Assembly (NCBI RefSeq): GCF_046297875.1
Contig: NZ_JBKBHD010000001.1
Coordinates: 2,108,001-2,172,000, forward strand
From: Parvibaculum sp046297875
Lineage (GTDB): Bacteria > Pseudomonadota > Alphaproteobacteria > Parvibaculales > Parvibaculaceae
DNA: 64,000 nucleotides
Reading direction: 5' to 3'
Shown: one piece after another, positions 1-8,687 of the stretch
Layout: each line of letters begins with the position of its first letter
Position numbering within the stretch: the stretch's first letter is position 1
Made by a program: the position numbers and the translations under genes
The notes under the pieces: model-generated
What the model was told of the DNA's origin: nothing
What the model saw: only the letters and a program-made list of their open reading frames with translations
The model's database searches: none

Positions 1-169
1 GATCGGCGAATATAGCCGCATCGGCGCGGGCAGCGTGGTGCTGCAGAACGTGCCGCCGCATTGCACGGCGGTCGGCGTTCCGGCGAAGATCGTCGGCTGC
101 GCAGGCTGCGACAAGCCGGCCCATGCGATGGATCAGATGATCCAGGGCGAAGACGGCGAGAGCATCTGA
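1..169 (+). CDS. cysE: Serine O-acetyltransferase, C-terminal fragment
   Basis: The last 55 codons of a gene entering from the left edge, read from base 2 to a TGA at 167-169. The peptide has left-handed beta-helix hexapeptide character (IGAGSVVLQNVPPHCTAVG) and ends VGVPAKIVG followed by a short polar tail. This is the usual C-terminus of serine acetyltransferase, which makes O-acetylserine for cysteine synthesis. Other hexapeptide acyltransferases share the VGVPAK segment, so the call rests on the typical tail and is moderate. The N-terminal catalytic part lies outside the window. It converges on the FAD oxidase, 16 bp away. Confidence 0.7.
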   Translation, partial: IGEYSRIGAGSVVLQNVPPHCTAVGVPAKIVGCAGCDKPAHAMDQMIQGEDGESI

Positions 170-185
170 CGCGGTTGCTGCCGGT

Positions 186-1457
186 TCAAGGCAGCCTGTC
201 CTTCATTGCATAGAAGAGCATGCCGGCGACGAGGCCGGGATAGCGCAGCCATGTGCCGCCGGGGAATTTTGGCGTCTTGAGCTTCGCCATCACGTCGAAG
301 CGTTCGGCCTGACCGGCGACGGCTTCGGCGACGAGCTTGCCGCCGAGCGTTGCGATGTTGATGCCCTGTCCCGAATAGCCATGCGCGAAGACGATGTTCG
401 GTTCGAGGCGGCCGAAATGCGGCATGCGCTTCAGTGTGATGGCGACGGAACCCGACCAGGCATAGTCGATGCGCTTGTCTTTCAGTTGCGGGAAGACGCG
501 GAGCATGGGCTTGCGCACGAAACCGGCGAGGTCCTTCGGCAGGTTCGGCGAATAGCTTTCGCCGCCGCCGAAGAGCATGCGTCCGTCCGCCGAGAGGCGG
601 TAATAGTCGATCACGAATTTCGTGTCCTGCACGCAGGCATCGTTGCGGATGAGCGCGCGGGCTTCATCGCCGAGAGGTTCGGTTGCGATGATAAAATTGT
701 TGATCGGCATGATGGCGCCGGCGACGCGCGGCTCGAGCATACCGAGATAGGCATTGCAGGCGAGGACGACATGGGCGGCGCGGACGGAGCCCTTCGCGGT
801 TTTCACCGTTGCGGGGTCGGTGCGCGAGATATCCGTGACACGGCTTTCCTCATGGATGACGACGCCCTTTGCGCGCGCGGCGCGGGCGAGGCCGAGCGCA
901 TAGTTCAGTGGATGGAGATGGGCGCCGTCTTCGTCGTAGATGCCGCCGTGATAGCAATCGCTCGCAATCGTCTCTCGCATTTCCTCGCGGGATAGGTAGC
1001 GCATTTTCGTGTAGCCATATTCCGAGGCCATGTGTTCAACCTCGGTGCGGTGCCAGTCCGCATCGCTCTTTTTCCAGGCGGCCTGAATAAGACCCGGTTT
1101 CAGGTCGCATTTGATCGCGTGGCGGGCGATCAGCTCCTTCACCAGCGCATTGCTTTCGACGCCGAGATCCCAGAGGCGGTGCGCCCACTCCTTGCCGAGC
1201 CGTTCCTCAAGCGAACGCTGGTCCTTGCGCTGGCCGATGCCGAGCTGGCCGCCATTGCGGCCCGATGCGCCCCAGCCGATGCGCTCCGCTTCGAGGACGA
1301 CAACGGAATATCCACTCTCCGCGAGATGCAGCGCTGCGGAAAGGCCGGTATAGCCCGCACCCACCACGCAGACATCGGCGGACATTTCGCCTTCCAGCGG
1401 TGTGACCGGCGGCGCGTCATTCGCGGTTGCTGCGTAGTATGAAGCGGGATAAGCCAT
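186..1457 (-). CDS. FAD-dependent amine oxidoreductase (PuuB/DadA-like)
   Basis: A 423-residue DAO-family flavoenzyme. The N-terminal dinucleotide fold is clear: VCVVGAGYTGLSAALHL near residue 30, then the acidic end of beta-2 (VVLEAERIGWGASGRNGG), the segment typical of gamma-glutamylputrescine oxidase and related deaminating oxidases. The C-terminus carries the second FAD contact (FAHGYSGQGINIATLGGK). Length is normal for the family. It oxidises an amine or amino acid to imine plus H2O2 in the cytoplasm; the substrate cannot be read here, and no other puu genes are visible. It lies 3 bp downstream of the small gene at 1461-1736, probably in one transcript. Confidence 0.85.
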   Translation of the reverse strand: MAYPASYYAATANDAPPVTPLEGEMSADVCVVGAGYTGLSAALHLAESGYSVVVLEAERIGWGASGRNGGQLGIGQRKDQRSLEERLGKEWAHRLWDLGVESNALVKELIARHAIKCDLKPGLIQAAWKKSDADWHRTEVEHMASEYGYTKMRYLSREEMRETIASDCYHGGIYDEDGAHLHPLNYALGLARAARAKGVVIHEESRVTDISRTDPATVKTAKGSVRAAHVVLACNAYLGMLEPRVAGAIMPINNFIIATEPLGDEARALIRNDACVQDTKFVIDYYRLSADGRMLFGGGESYSPNLPKDLAGFVRKPMLRVFPQLKDKRIDYAWSGSVAITLKRMPHFGRLEPNIVFAHGYSGQGINIATLGGKLVAEAVAGQAERFDVMAKLKTPKFPGGTWLRYPGLVAGMLFYAMKDRLP

Positions 1458-1460
1458 CGG

Positions 1461-1736
1461 TCAGAGTTCGACCTTCTCGTCCTTGCGATCGTCCGCATAG
1501 ATGTCGCAAAGATCGAGACAGGCTTCGAATGGCGCACTGTCGAGCGTATATTCGAGCGCGTCGTCATTTTCCCAATCGCTCTGGAAGACCACCCTGCCGT
1601 CCACTTCCTCGATCCGCGAGCCGAGGAAGCCGCGCGGCGGATTGCGGTCGAATTCGCGCTCCTTGTAGGCGCGGAGCTGCGTGAGGATGTGGTCTGCCTG
1701 CGAGGTTTCGAAGGTAATCCTGAGGGCGATAGCCAT
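1461..1736 (-). CDS. Small hypothetical protein, possible ferredoxin-like (ABM-type) fold
   Basis: A 91-residue protein starting MAIALRITFE. A longer reading frame exists upstream, but the stretch before this ATG is arginine-rich and antisense to the SDR gene, so the short start is preferred. Alternating hydrophobic strands (ALRITFE, GRVVFQSDW) around a helix resemble dimeric alpha-beta barrel proteins of antibiotic-monooxygenase type; this is a fold guess only. It has an acidic tail. It is the first gene of a two-gene unit with the FAD oxidase, so a helper role there is possible. No catalytic residues are recognised. Confidence 0.65.
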   Translation of the reverse strand: MAIALRITFETSQADHILTQLRAYKEREFDRNPPRGFLGSRIEEVDGRVVFQSDWENDDALEYTLDSAPFEACLDLCDIYADDRKDEKVEL

Positions 1737-1898
1737 TTCTGCTCCTTGATCGGCCCGCCCGTTCTGGCGGGGTCTTCCGTGCTGTTTGTGCGGTTCTATA
1801 GCACAGGCTGCGGGTGCGGCGCTTTCGTGCTTTGCCGCAGCCCAAGGCCACGGCAGAATGGCACAAACAAACCATAAATTCAGGGGAGATGGCGGCTT

Positions 1899-2705
1899 AT
1901 GGCAAGACTGAACGGCAAGGTGGCATTGGTGACGGGTGCGGCGAAGGGCATCGGCGCGGCGACGGCGAAGGTGCTGGCGCGCGAAGGCGCGAAAGTGGTC
2001 TGCACCGATCTCGACGAAACAGGCGGGCTTGCCGTCGCGGACGAGATTGCCAATGCGGGCGGCGAGGCCGCCTTCATGCGGCAGGACGTGGTGGACGAGG
2101 CGCAGTGGGAAGCGGCGGTGAAGCTCGCGGAGGACCGTTTCGGCGCGCTGCATGTGCTGGTCAACAATGCGGGCATCGCGCCGGAAGGCGGGCCGATCGA
2201 GGAGAAGACGCTGGCCTCATGGCGGCGCACGATCGAGGTCGATCTCGACAGCGTTTTCCTCGGCTGCAAGCACGGCATCCGCACGATCAAGAAATATACG
2301 TCGAAGGGCGGTGTGGGAGGGTCGATCATCAATCTCTCGTCGATCCTCGGCCTTGTCGGCCAGCCCAATGCGAGCGACTACAATGCGGCGAAGGGCGGCG
2401 TGCGGCTGATGACGAAATCCGTGGCGCTCGAATGTGCGGACGCCGGGTACAATATCCGCGTGAACTCGGTGCATCCGGGTTATATCGATACGCCGATGGT
2501 CAAGGATGCGCTCAATCGCGGTGTCGTTCAGGGGCAGGCGGTGGGGCCGAACGAAATGCGCGAACTGCTGATCATGCTGCATCCGATCGGCCGGCTGGGC
2601 ATCGACACGGAAATCGCCAATGCGATCCTATTCCTGGCGAGCGACGAATCGAGCTTCATGACGGGAACGGAGGTCGTGGTGGATGGAGGCTATACCACCC
2701 GGTAA
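1899..2705 (+). CDS. Short-chain dehydrogenase/reductase
   Basis: A 268-residue classical SDR. It has the cofactor motif TGAAKGIG near residue 13, an aspartate after beta-2 (CTDLDE) that favours NAD(H), NNAG near residue 90, the catalytic Ser (NLSS), and Tyr-x3-Lys in DYNAAK. HPGYIDTPM and FLASDESSFMTGTEVVVDGGY complete the family pattern. It interconverts an alcohol and a ketone on a small or steroid-like substrate that cannot be assigned. The full active-site set suggests an active enzyme. It is transcribed away from the FAD oxidase pair across a 160-bp gap. Confidence 0.9.
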   Translation: MARLNGKVALVTGAAKGIGAATAKVLAREGAKVVCTDLDETGGLAVADEIANAGGEAAFMRQDVVDEAQWEAAVKLAEDRFGALHVLVNNAGIAPEGGPIEEKTLASWRRTIEVDLDSVFLGCKHGIRTIKKYTSKGGVGGSIINLSSILGLVGQPNASDYNAAKGGVRLMTKSVALECADAGYNIRVNSVHPGYIDTPMVKDALNRGVVQGQAVGPNEMRELLIMLHPIGRLGIDTEIANAILFLASDESSFMTGTEVVVDGGYTTR

Positions 2706-2709
2706 GGCG

Positions 2710-2850
2710 TCAGCGGGGGCTCGGCATGAGGAGGGCGCGCTGATCTGCGCCCGATTCCGGCGGGAAGGCCGCTTGCGCCAGCGTGAGGACTGCGGCGACC
2801 GTCAGTGCGCAGGCTACAAAGGTCAAAAATCTGCGAGTCCGGCGTGACAT
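2710..2850 (-). CDS. Small exported or membrane peptide, hypothetical
   Basis: A 46-residue peptide starting MSRRTRRFLTFVAC. A Shine-Dalgarno sequence (GGAGGAGA) sits just upstream and supports this start. Arginines followed by a hydrophobic run of about 17 residues and AQA make a signal peptide or single membrane anchor. Nothing recognisable follows. It converges on the SDR gene with only a few bases between. The RBS is the main evidence that it is expressed; a chance frame cannot be excluded. Confidence 0.4.
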   Translation of the reverse strand: MSRRTRRFLTFVACALTVAAVLTLAQAAFPPESGADQRALLMPSPR

Positions 2851-3051
2851 CTCGCCTTCTCCTCCGACAGGTCCGGCGAGAATGACATCGCAAGCGCCTG
2901 CCCGCCATTGGACCAAGCGCCGCAGGGGGGTGCCCGTCAGGGTTTACACCTGCGGCGGCAAATGGGTACAACCACCGGGCGCGGCCCTGAGGGGCCCATC
3001 CGGCCCCCGAGAGGCGGCAGGACACCAATCCAGCGTCGACGGGAGAGCTTC

Positions 3052-3261
3052 GTGAACAAGACCGAAATCCAGCGCATCGAGAAATATCTGCGCCAGAAGT
3101 TCCAGCTTCCCTCGATCATCGTCCGCCAGCGGCCGCAGAAGGACGATTCCGCCGAAGTGCATATCGGCGATGAGTTCATCGGGGTGCTTTTTCGGGACGA
3201 CGACGAAGGCGAGGTTTCCTACGCCTTCAACATGGCCATTCTCGAAATCGATCTCGACTGA
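3052..3261 (+). CDS. DUF3126 family protein
   Basis: A 69-residue protein starting at GTG 3052, six bases after GGGAGAG. The sequence EVHIGDEFIGVLFRDDDEG and the ending MAILEIDLD match the small alphaproteobacterial DUF3126 family, of unknown function. The longer upstream ATG frame would add low-complexity residues that family members lack, so GTG is chosen. The protein is charged, lacks membrane segments and is probably cytoplasmic. It converges with the next gene, 2 bp apart. Confidence 0.85.
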   Translation: MNKTEIQRIEKYLRQKFQLPSIIVRQRPQKDDSAEVHIGDEFIGVLFRDDDEGEVSYAFNMAILEIDLD

Positions 3262-3263
3262 TC

Positions 3264-4055
3264 TCAGTCGGCGATCGAGCCCTGCAGATCGTCGATCCGT
3301 TCGATCGCGGCGAAGCGGTCCACCAGCGCGGAAATGTTCCGGTCGATCATGCGCCAGCTATCGAGATGGTGCCGCTTGTAGCGGTAGGACATTTCGAGGC
3401 GGGGCCCGAGCAGCAGCGAGCGATAGCAATTCGGGCTTTCGATCTGGGCGCTGCGGCGGTCGCAGATCAGCAGAAGGATGCGTTCTTCCGCATCCTTTCC
3501 GACAAGTAGATCCTGATTGGCATAGCCGGTATTGTCACGGAAGCGAAAGAGCTGAAGCCCGTCCGGGCCTTCCTCGGGCTCTGCCGATGCCAGATATTTC
3601 GAATAGATGTCCTTCAGGCGACGCGATGAATTGAGCGCGGCGTCGCGCTGGCTGAGCGAGAAGTAGATGACATTCGAGCGGATGGAGTTGTCGGCGAAGC
3701 TCTCCTGCTGGTCCGGTGAATAGGGCAGGAGGCCGGGCAGGAGCGCGTGCATGTCTATCATGTTCATGCGGCCGCCGCCGCGCTGCGCCGGATAGCGGGT
3801 GTAGTTTTCGGGGATCACGAAGCGCTGGTCGGCGATGATGGCCTCGATCTCGCTGCTGGCGCTGCTGGCGCGCGCGTCGCGGCCGAGCAACTCACCCGGC
3901 GTCGGTCCGAAGTAGTAGTAAAGGAAGATGCCGGAGAAGATCAGGACGCCGGCGAACACCAGAAGCGGGATCATCCAGGCCGGGCGCTCATGGACCAGCT
4001 CGTCGTCTGTCTGTCTGCCTCGCGCCAAGCCGCTGCCCTCTCGCCACTGGCCCAA
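3264..4055 (-). CDS. Membrane-anchored hypothetical protein
   Basis: About 263 residues from a TTG start. A later TTG at 4028, preceded by GAGAGGG, is an equally good start and costs nine residues. One membrane span near residues 28-47 (IPLLVFAGVLIFSGIFLYYYF) is followed by a region of about 210 residues, probably periplasmic, with several arginines and two cysteines (LLICDRRS, SPNCYRS). I recognise no family. The single-anchor topology suggests a structural or regulatory envelope protein. Downstream it abuts the DUF3126 gene. Confidence 0.65.
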   Translation of the reverse strand: MGQWREGSGLARGRQTDDELVHERPAWMIPLLVFAGVLIFSGIFLYYYFGPTPGELLGRDARASSASSEIEAIIADQRFVIPENYTRYPAQRGGGRMNMIDMHALLPGLLPYSPDQQESFADNSIRSNVIYFSLSQRDAALNSSRRLKDIYSKYLASAEPEEGPDGLQLFRFRDNTGYANQDLLVGKDAEERILLLICDRRSAQIESPNCYRSLLLGPRLEMSYRYKRHHLDSWRMIDRNISALVDRFAAIERIDDLQGSIAD

Positions 4056-4240
4056 TTCGTTCCGCTTTGAAACAGCCCCGGCGCAAACCGGTACGTCCGT
4101 TCCGGGAACCGGCGATGCGCGGCCCGGCGCTGTCTCAGATCCATCCTTATAACCCGCTGAAATTAAAAGATCATTTCAAATCGTTCGCGGTGGGGGCGGA
4201 TCTTGCGCGCGGCTGGTACGCGGCTTGCGGACGGGGTGGC

Positions 4241-4492
4241 ATGACCCGTTTCGTTTTCAAATCGCTGATGATCGCAGGCGCCTTCCTGTTTTTCGGGGGC
4301 CACCTTCCCATGCCGGAAGGGCGCGCCGGGGGCACGCCTGCCGCCAATCTGCAAATGAGCCTTGCCGATCCGGAAGTGATCGGACTGCTCGATGAACGGG
4401 TCGTACCGGAATTCATCATTGCGGCTGCCGAAGAGCGGGTGGCGGCCATAGCGCATCGTTTCATCGAGGAGGTCGAAGCCGGCCGCCGCTAA
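4241..4492 (+). CDS. Small secreted hypothetical protein
   Basis: An 83-residue protein from ATG 4241 (MTRFVFKSLMIAGAFLFFGG). The first 30 residues look like a signal peptide or anchor, followed by a short helical acidic region (EEVEAGRR at the end). The frame remains open upstream to 4067, but that extension is basic and shadow-like. GTGGC precedes the ATG, a weak RBS. It lies 36 bp before the next membrane gene on the same strand. No family recognised. Confidence 0.45.
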   Translation: MTRFVFKSLMIAGAFLFFGGHLPMPEGRAGGTPAANLQMSLADPEVIGLLDERVVPEFIIAAAEERVAAIAHRFIEEVEAGRR

Positions 4493-4528
4493 AGGCCGGA
4501 CGACAGCAGCAGGGGCTATCAGGGGCAC

Positions 4529-4840
4529 ATGAGTCAGTTGGCGACATTGTTTTTTGCGATTGCGACGGGTTTCGTCGCGGCCGGTCTCACGAGCAGCTTC
4601 TACAGGCTCGTCACCAAGAAGCCGCCGAGCTTTCAGCTCACGTCGCATTCGGCCTTCGGCCAGATCATCGGTGTGTTCACACTGGTTCTGGCCGGTCCGA
4701 CGGTGATCCTGCGCAATGCGCTCCGGGCGCAGGTGTTCGAAAACCGGCCACCCTTCTGGATGCTGCTGTCAGGCTGCATCGCGACGTTCTGGAGCTTTCT
4801 CTCCGGTGTCTTCCTGCTCGGCTTGATGCTTTCGATCTGA
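4529..4840 (+). CDS. Small integral membrane protein, hypothetical
   Basis: A 103-residue protein with three hydrophobic segments: LATLFFAIATGFVAAGL at the N-terminus, FGQIIGVFTLVLAGPTVIL in the middle and CIATFWSFLSGVFLLGLML at the end. A short loop with basic residues (YRLVTKKPP) lies between the first two. Composition and length resemble small conserved inner-membrane proteins of alphaproteobacteria with no assigned function. It follows the secreted 83-residue protein and converges on the gene at 4854-5909. Confidence 0.7.
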   Translation: MSQLATLFFAIATGFVAAGLTSSFYRLVTKKPPSFQLTSHSAFGQIIGVFTLVLAGPTVILRNALRAQVFENRPPFWMLLSGCIATFWSFLSGVFLLGLMLSI

Positions 4841-4853
4841 CCGGGCCCGCCGG

Positions 4854-5909
4854 TCATGCTCTCCGGCGGCTTGCAACGCGGCGGCCAAGCGCCGTCGCAA
4901 CGAGAGCGCCGATGCCGCCGATGATTGCCCACACCCATTCAAGTGCCATGAGGATCAGGTTCCACGCCGTCTTGAAGGCGCGGAGACTGGTCTTGCCTGT
5001 GATCTCCATGATGCCACGCGACTTTGTGCCGTATTTGCCTGTCATCTTGCCGACGCGGGCGAGATCGTCGGTGTTTTCCACATAGCGCATCAGCCGCACG
5101 GTTTCCGCAGGCCCGGCGGCGCGTTCAATTGCCGCCACATCGTCGAGTACAGGCGCTACGCGCGCAAATGAAATGCCGTCCGCATAGGAAGTGACTGCGC
5201 GGCGCGTGGCCGCCGTGTCGGCGAGATCGACGGCGCGCAATGTGTCGCCCAGCTTATCGAAATTCATCGCTTCATTGAGAAGCCGGGACATGTCGCGGGC
5301 GAAACCGGCGGTGATCGTGCCCGATTTGCGGGCAATCTTGAGAAGCGACACGCCGACGCGGGCGGGCAGCCCGCCGCCGCCGGTTGCGACGGTTGCGGTG
5401 GTCGCCGCAAGCCCGACGACGGAGAGGCCCAGGATCATCGTGGAATATTCCTCGCCGCGCGCGAGCTTCGATCCTTCCGAACTTATGTCGCGAATATCGC
5501 CGACGACAGTGAGGTCCGATGCGAGGGCGCCCATGAAAGCCGGCGTGTCGTCGCCCGTGCCGGTGACGAAGCCGGTGACGAAGCTGCCCGTGTTGCGCGC
5601 CGCGCGGCGGGCGAAGGCATTTTCCGCCTCAAGGCGCATGGCCGTGTCCGGTGCGAGCGGCATGTCCATGAAGACGGCGATTTCGGCGTACATGGCAGCG
5701 TCATCCCAGGCCTTTGCCTCAAGCGCCGCATCGACGCGCCGGCTCAGATCCTCGGGGCTCGTTTTCGAGGCGAGTTCGGCGCGGATGAAGGGTTCGTCGG
5801 GAATTGCGTCTTCGTTCACATAGTCGTCGAGCAGGCCGCGCTCGAAAGCGAGCATGAAGACAAGCGGCAGGGCCAGCAGGAAGAAGACGAGGCTGAACAG
5901 AAAGCGCAT
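4854..5909 (-). CDS. Hypothetical membrane protein, 351 aa
   Basis: Starts MRFLFSLVFFLLALPLVFMLAF, a signal anchor. An acidic helical region rich in alanine follows (about 30-110), then a Gly/Thr-rich hydrophobic segment near 160-180 (LSVVGLAATTATVATGGGG) and a last hydrophobic stretch near 318-342 (LILMALEWVWAIIGGIGALVATALG) before a basic tail. No enzyme motif is visible. The glycine-rich central hydrophobic segment may insert into the membrane. It lies downstream of the PhoX-like gene on the same strand, separated by 113 bp. Confidence 0.7.
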   Translation of the reverse strand: MRFLFSLVFFLLALPLVFMLAFERGLLDDYVNEDAIPDEPFIRAELASKTSPEDLSRRVDAALEAKAWDDAAMYAEIAVFMDMPLAPDTAMRLEAENAFARRAARNTGSFVTGFVTGTGDDTPAFMGALASDLTVVGDIRDISSEGSKLARGEEYSTMILGLSVVGLAATTATVATGGGGLPARVGVSLLKIARKSGTITAGFARDMSRLLNEAMNFDKLGDTLRAVDLADTAATRRAVTSYADGISFARVAPVLDDVAAIERAAGPAETVRLMRYVENTDDLARVGKMTGKYGTKSRGIMEITGKTSLRAFKTAWNLILMALEWVWAIIGGIGALVATALGRRVASRRRA

Positions 5910-6022
5910 TTACACATAGCCCTTGTCGCTCCGGCGGGGCGCGAGGCGCCCGGCCGCTCATGCCGCATTCCAAGAGTGGGCCATCAGGCGCCGATGCGCA
6001 ACCCGCATGGGATCAGCCGCCG

Positions 6023-8008
6023 TCAACCGCCCACCGGGCCGCCATTCTTTGCGGTGATGACGACGATCGAGGGCCGGGGCGGCATGCCGGGCTGGAAGTC
6101 GGGCCAGCGGGTTGCCGGATCATCGAAGGTGGAGGCGCGCTCAAAGCCCTCATAGTTCTTCGTGCCATCGGCGGCGGGATGCTGCACGGCGACGAAAAGC
6201 GTGGTGCCGTCAGGCGTGAAGCAGGGACCGCAGACTTCGGCGCCGATGGGCGCGCGGAAAATCTGCCGCGCCATGCCGCGCTTCTCGCCCGCGGTGGCGA
6301 GCGCATATAGCCCGTCGGCGGTGCCGGAAGCGGCGCTCCATCCGGAGCCCTGATCGGTGGCGACCCAGAGGCGGCCCTTGGCATCTATGGTGAAATTGTC
6401 CGGGCAGGCGAACCAGCCGTTTTCACCGGTCTCGGGATGCCATTCGGCACCAATGGCGGGGGAAGCCGGTTCGCCACATTTCACCACGAGGTTCCAGACG
6501 AAGGTGGCAGAGCCGTGATCGCCGCTGCCGGGTTCGATCTCGACGATCTGGCCCCAGAGGTTTGCAGCACGCGGATTGACAGCGTCGGTTTCGGTGCGCT
6601 CCTTCGAATTGGTGAGCGCGAGATAGACCTTGCCGGTGAGGTCGTTCGGTTCGACGTCTTCGGGGCGGTCAAGCGGCGTTGCGCCAAGAATATCAGCGGC
6701 GCGTCGCGTTTCGATGAGCACGTCCGCCTGCGAGGCAAAGCCGTTCGATTCATCGAGGCCGTTTGCGCCGAAAGTCAGCGGCATCCATGTGCCGGAGCCA
6801 TCCTCCTCGAAGCGCGCAACATAGAGCGTGCCGTCATCGAGCAGCGCGGCATTGTCCTCGCGATTTCGTTTCACCTTTCCGGCGGTGACGAATTTGTAGA
6901 GATATTCGAAAGCCTGATCGTCGCCCATGTAGATGGCGAGGCGGCCGTCCTTCGTCAGCGCGTTCTCGCAGCCCTCGCGCTTGAAGCGGCCAAGCGCGGT
7001 GCGCTTCACGGGCGTCGAGGCGGGATCGAGCGGATCGACCTCAACCACCCAGCCATAGCGATTCGGCTCGCGCGGTTCGGCGGCGAGGTTGAAGCGTTTG
7101 TGGAAATAGCCCCAGGGATAGGAGCGGCTGCCGGGCACGCCGAGCCGCTTGTGGTTTTCGGCTTCGGCGGCATCGGTGTTCTCGCCGAGGAAGTAGAAAT
7201 TGAAATTCTCTTCCGACATGAGCCATGTGCCCCAGGGTGTGATGCCGCCAGCACAATTATTGAAGGTGCCTATGACACGGCGGCCTGAAGGGTCTTCATT
7301 CGTTTGCAGGCGGGCGTGACCTGCAGCAGGGCCGGAGAGCTTCACCTCCGTTGCGAGCGGCGTGAGGCGGCGATTGTAGTCGCTGTCGCGCACGACCTGC
7401 CATTTCCCATCTTCACCGCGCGCCACTTCCACGATGCTGCCACCATGCGCGGCCATCGAAATATCGACGATCTCGCGCGTGTAGAAGCTTGCCGGATTGT
7501 CTGCCGGATAGTCCGGATACATCAGGTCGTCATTGGTGTATTCGTGATGGATGCAGAGAAGACCGCGGTCGCTGGCGCCGGAGCCAAAGGGCAACGGCAC
7601 GAAGCCGATGAAGTCGTTGTTGTAGCCGAATTGTGCAAGCTGCGCGGCGGCCGTCTGGCTTCGAACGTTGAAATCCGGTGCGTCCTTCAGGATCGGATCG
7701 CCCCAGCGGATCAGAATGTCCGCATTGTGATCGGCGGGGACGTGATGATCGCCGTCGATGCCATGCGGCACGGACTCGAAGCCGAATATGTCGTTGGGGG
7801 TGGCTTTCGGCGGTTCGTCGCAGGCGGCGAGCGAAAGAATAGCGGGCGATGCCGTGGCGAGAAGGGCGGCCTTGCCCATGCCGGCAAGAAAGCCGCGCCG
7901 TGCGATGCGCCTTTGCCAGATTTCGGCGAGCGAGGGGGCTGTGCTGCGCGCGGCGGGGCGGTCGTCCAGTTCCTCGAATTTTTCGCCAAAGGATTTGCCG
8001 TCCGCCAT
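6023..8008 (-). CDS. PhoX-family (DUF839) phosphatase, Tat-exported
   Basis: About 661 residues. I start at ATG 8008: the bases GGAGG within the codons after an alternative ATG at 8020 form a Shine-Dalgarno about 7 bases before 8008. The N-terminus has a twin-arginine signal (ARRGFLAGMGKAALLATA) ending SLAACDE, which could also be a lipobox. The body has the family pattern: FGYNNDFIGFVPLP, the CIHHEYTN segment, EGCENALTKDGRLAIYMGDD, and near the end CPDNFTIDAKGRLWVATDQG with CGPCFTPDGTTLFVAVQHPA. PhoX proteins are metal-dependent periplasmic alkaline phosphatases; many DUF839 members are untested, so activity is inferred. Confidence 0.88.
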   Translation of the reverse strand: MADGKSFGEKFEELDDRPAARSTAPSLAEIWQRRIARRGFLAGMGKAALLATASPAILSLAACDEPPKATPNDIFGFESVPHGIDGDHHVPADHNADILIRWGDPILKDAPDFNVRSQTAAAQLAQFGYNNDFIGFVPLPFGSGASDRGLLCIHHEYTNDDLMYPDYPADNPASFYTREIVDISMAAHGGSIVEVARGEDGKWQVVRDSDYNRRLTPLATEVKLSGPAAGHARLQTNEDPSGRRVIGTFNNCAGGITPWGTWLMSEENFNFYFLGENTDAAEAENHKRLGVPGSRSYPWGYFHKRFNLAAEPREPNRYGWVVEVDPLDPASTPVKRTALGRFKREGCENALTKDGRLAIYMGDDQAFEYLYKFVTAGKVKRNREDNAALLDDGTLYVARFEEDGSGTWMPLTFGANGLDESNGFASQADVLIETRRAADILGATPLDRPEDVEPNDLTGKVYLALTNSKERTETDAVNPRAANLWGQIVEIEPGSGDHGSATFVWNLVVKCGEPASPAIGAEWHPETGENGWFACPDNFTIDAKGRLWVATDQGSGWSAASGTADGLYALATAGEKRGMARQIFRAPIGAEVCGPCFTPDGTTLFVAVQHPAADGTKNYEGFERASTFDDPATRWPDFQPGMPPRPSIVVITAKNGGPVGG

Positions 8009-8156
8009 CGCTGCCTCCATTTCGTGCCGCCTGATCGTAAGGGGCGGCTTTGACCCTCAGATGACAACCATATCAGGCCGGGACCGCAAGTCTCGTATCG
8101 CGGCGCTGAGCGTGGCATATTGCCCGGCAAAGCAATGATTTCACGGAGGAAGACCC

Positions 8157-8687
8157 ATGCCCGTCTATGCCATTGGCGACAGAAAGCCGATCCTGCCCGC
8201 CGAGGGAGAATACTGGATCGCGCCCAATGCGGAGGTGATGGGCAATGTGAAGCTCGAGACGAATGCCAGCGTCTGGTTCGGTGCGGTGCTGCGCGGCGAC
8301 AATGAACTCATCACCATCGGCGAGAACTCCAATGTGCAGGACGGTTCGGTGCTGCATACGGATCCCGGTTCGCCACTGATGATCGAGCGCGATGTGACCA
8401 TCGGCCATATGGTGATGCTGCACGGCTGCACCATCGGCGCGGGGAGCCTCGTCGGCATCGGCAGCATCATTCTCAACAATGCGAAAATCGGGAAGGGCTG
8501 CCTGATCGGTGCGAATACGCTGATAGCGGAGGGGAAGGAAATTCCCGACTATTCGATGGTGCTCGGATCGCCGGGCAAGATCGTTCGGTCGCTTGAAAAG
8601 GAAATGTCCGAGGCGCTGCGTCTTTCCGCCGATCACTATGCAGAGAACTGGAAGAAATATGCCGCCGGTCTGAAGCGGATCGATTGA
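8157..8687 (+). CDS. Gamma-type carbonic anhydrase / hexapeptide-repeat protein
   Basis: A 176-residue left-handed beta-helix protein with repeated [LIV]GxxxxI turns. The metal-ligand histidines of the gamma-carbonic anhydrase family are present: SVLHTD, then GHMVMLHGC giving two more. An N-terminal lead (WIAPNAEVMGNV) and helical C-terminal tail fit the YrdA/PaaY branch. Members are trimeric zinc or iron proteins; many have weak or no CO2 hydration activity, and PaaY is a thioesterase, so the reaction is uncertain. SD GGAGGAAG precedes the ATG. Its TGA overlaps the next gene's ATG by one base. Confidence 0.9.
   Translation: MPVYAIGDRKPILPAEGEYWIAPNAEVMGNVKLETNASVWFGAVLRGDNELITIGENSNVQDGSVLHTDPGSPLMIERDVTIGHMVMLHGCTIGAGSLVGIGSIILNNAKIGKGCLIGANTLIAEGKEIPDYSMVLGSPGKIVRSLEKEMSEALRLSADHYAENWKKYAAGLKRID

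Noticed and set aside
4163..4648. Minus-strand ORF of about 160 codons
   Set aside because: Antisense to two plus-strand genes, with shadow-like Arg/Ala composition.
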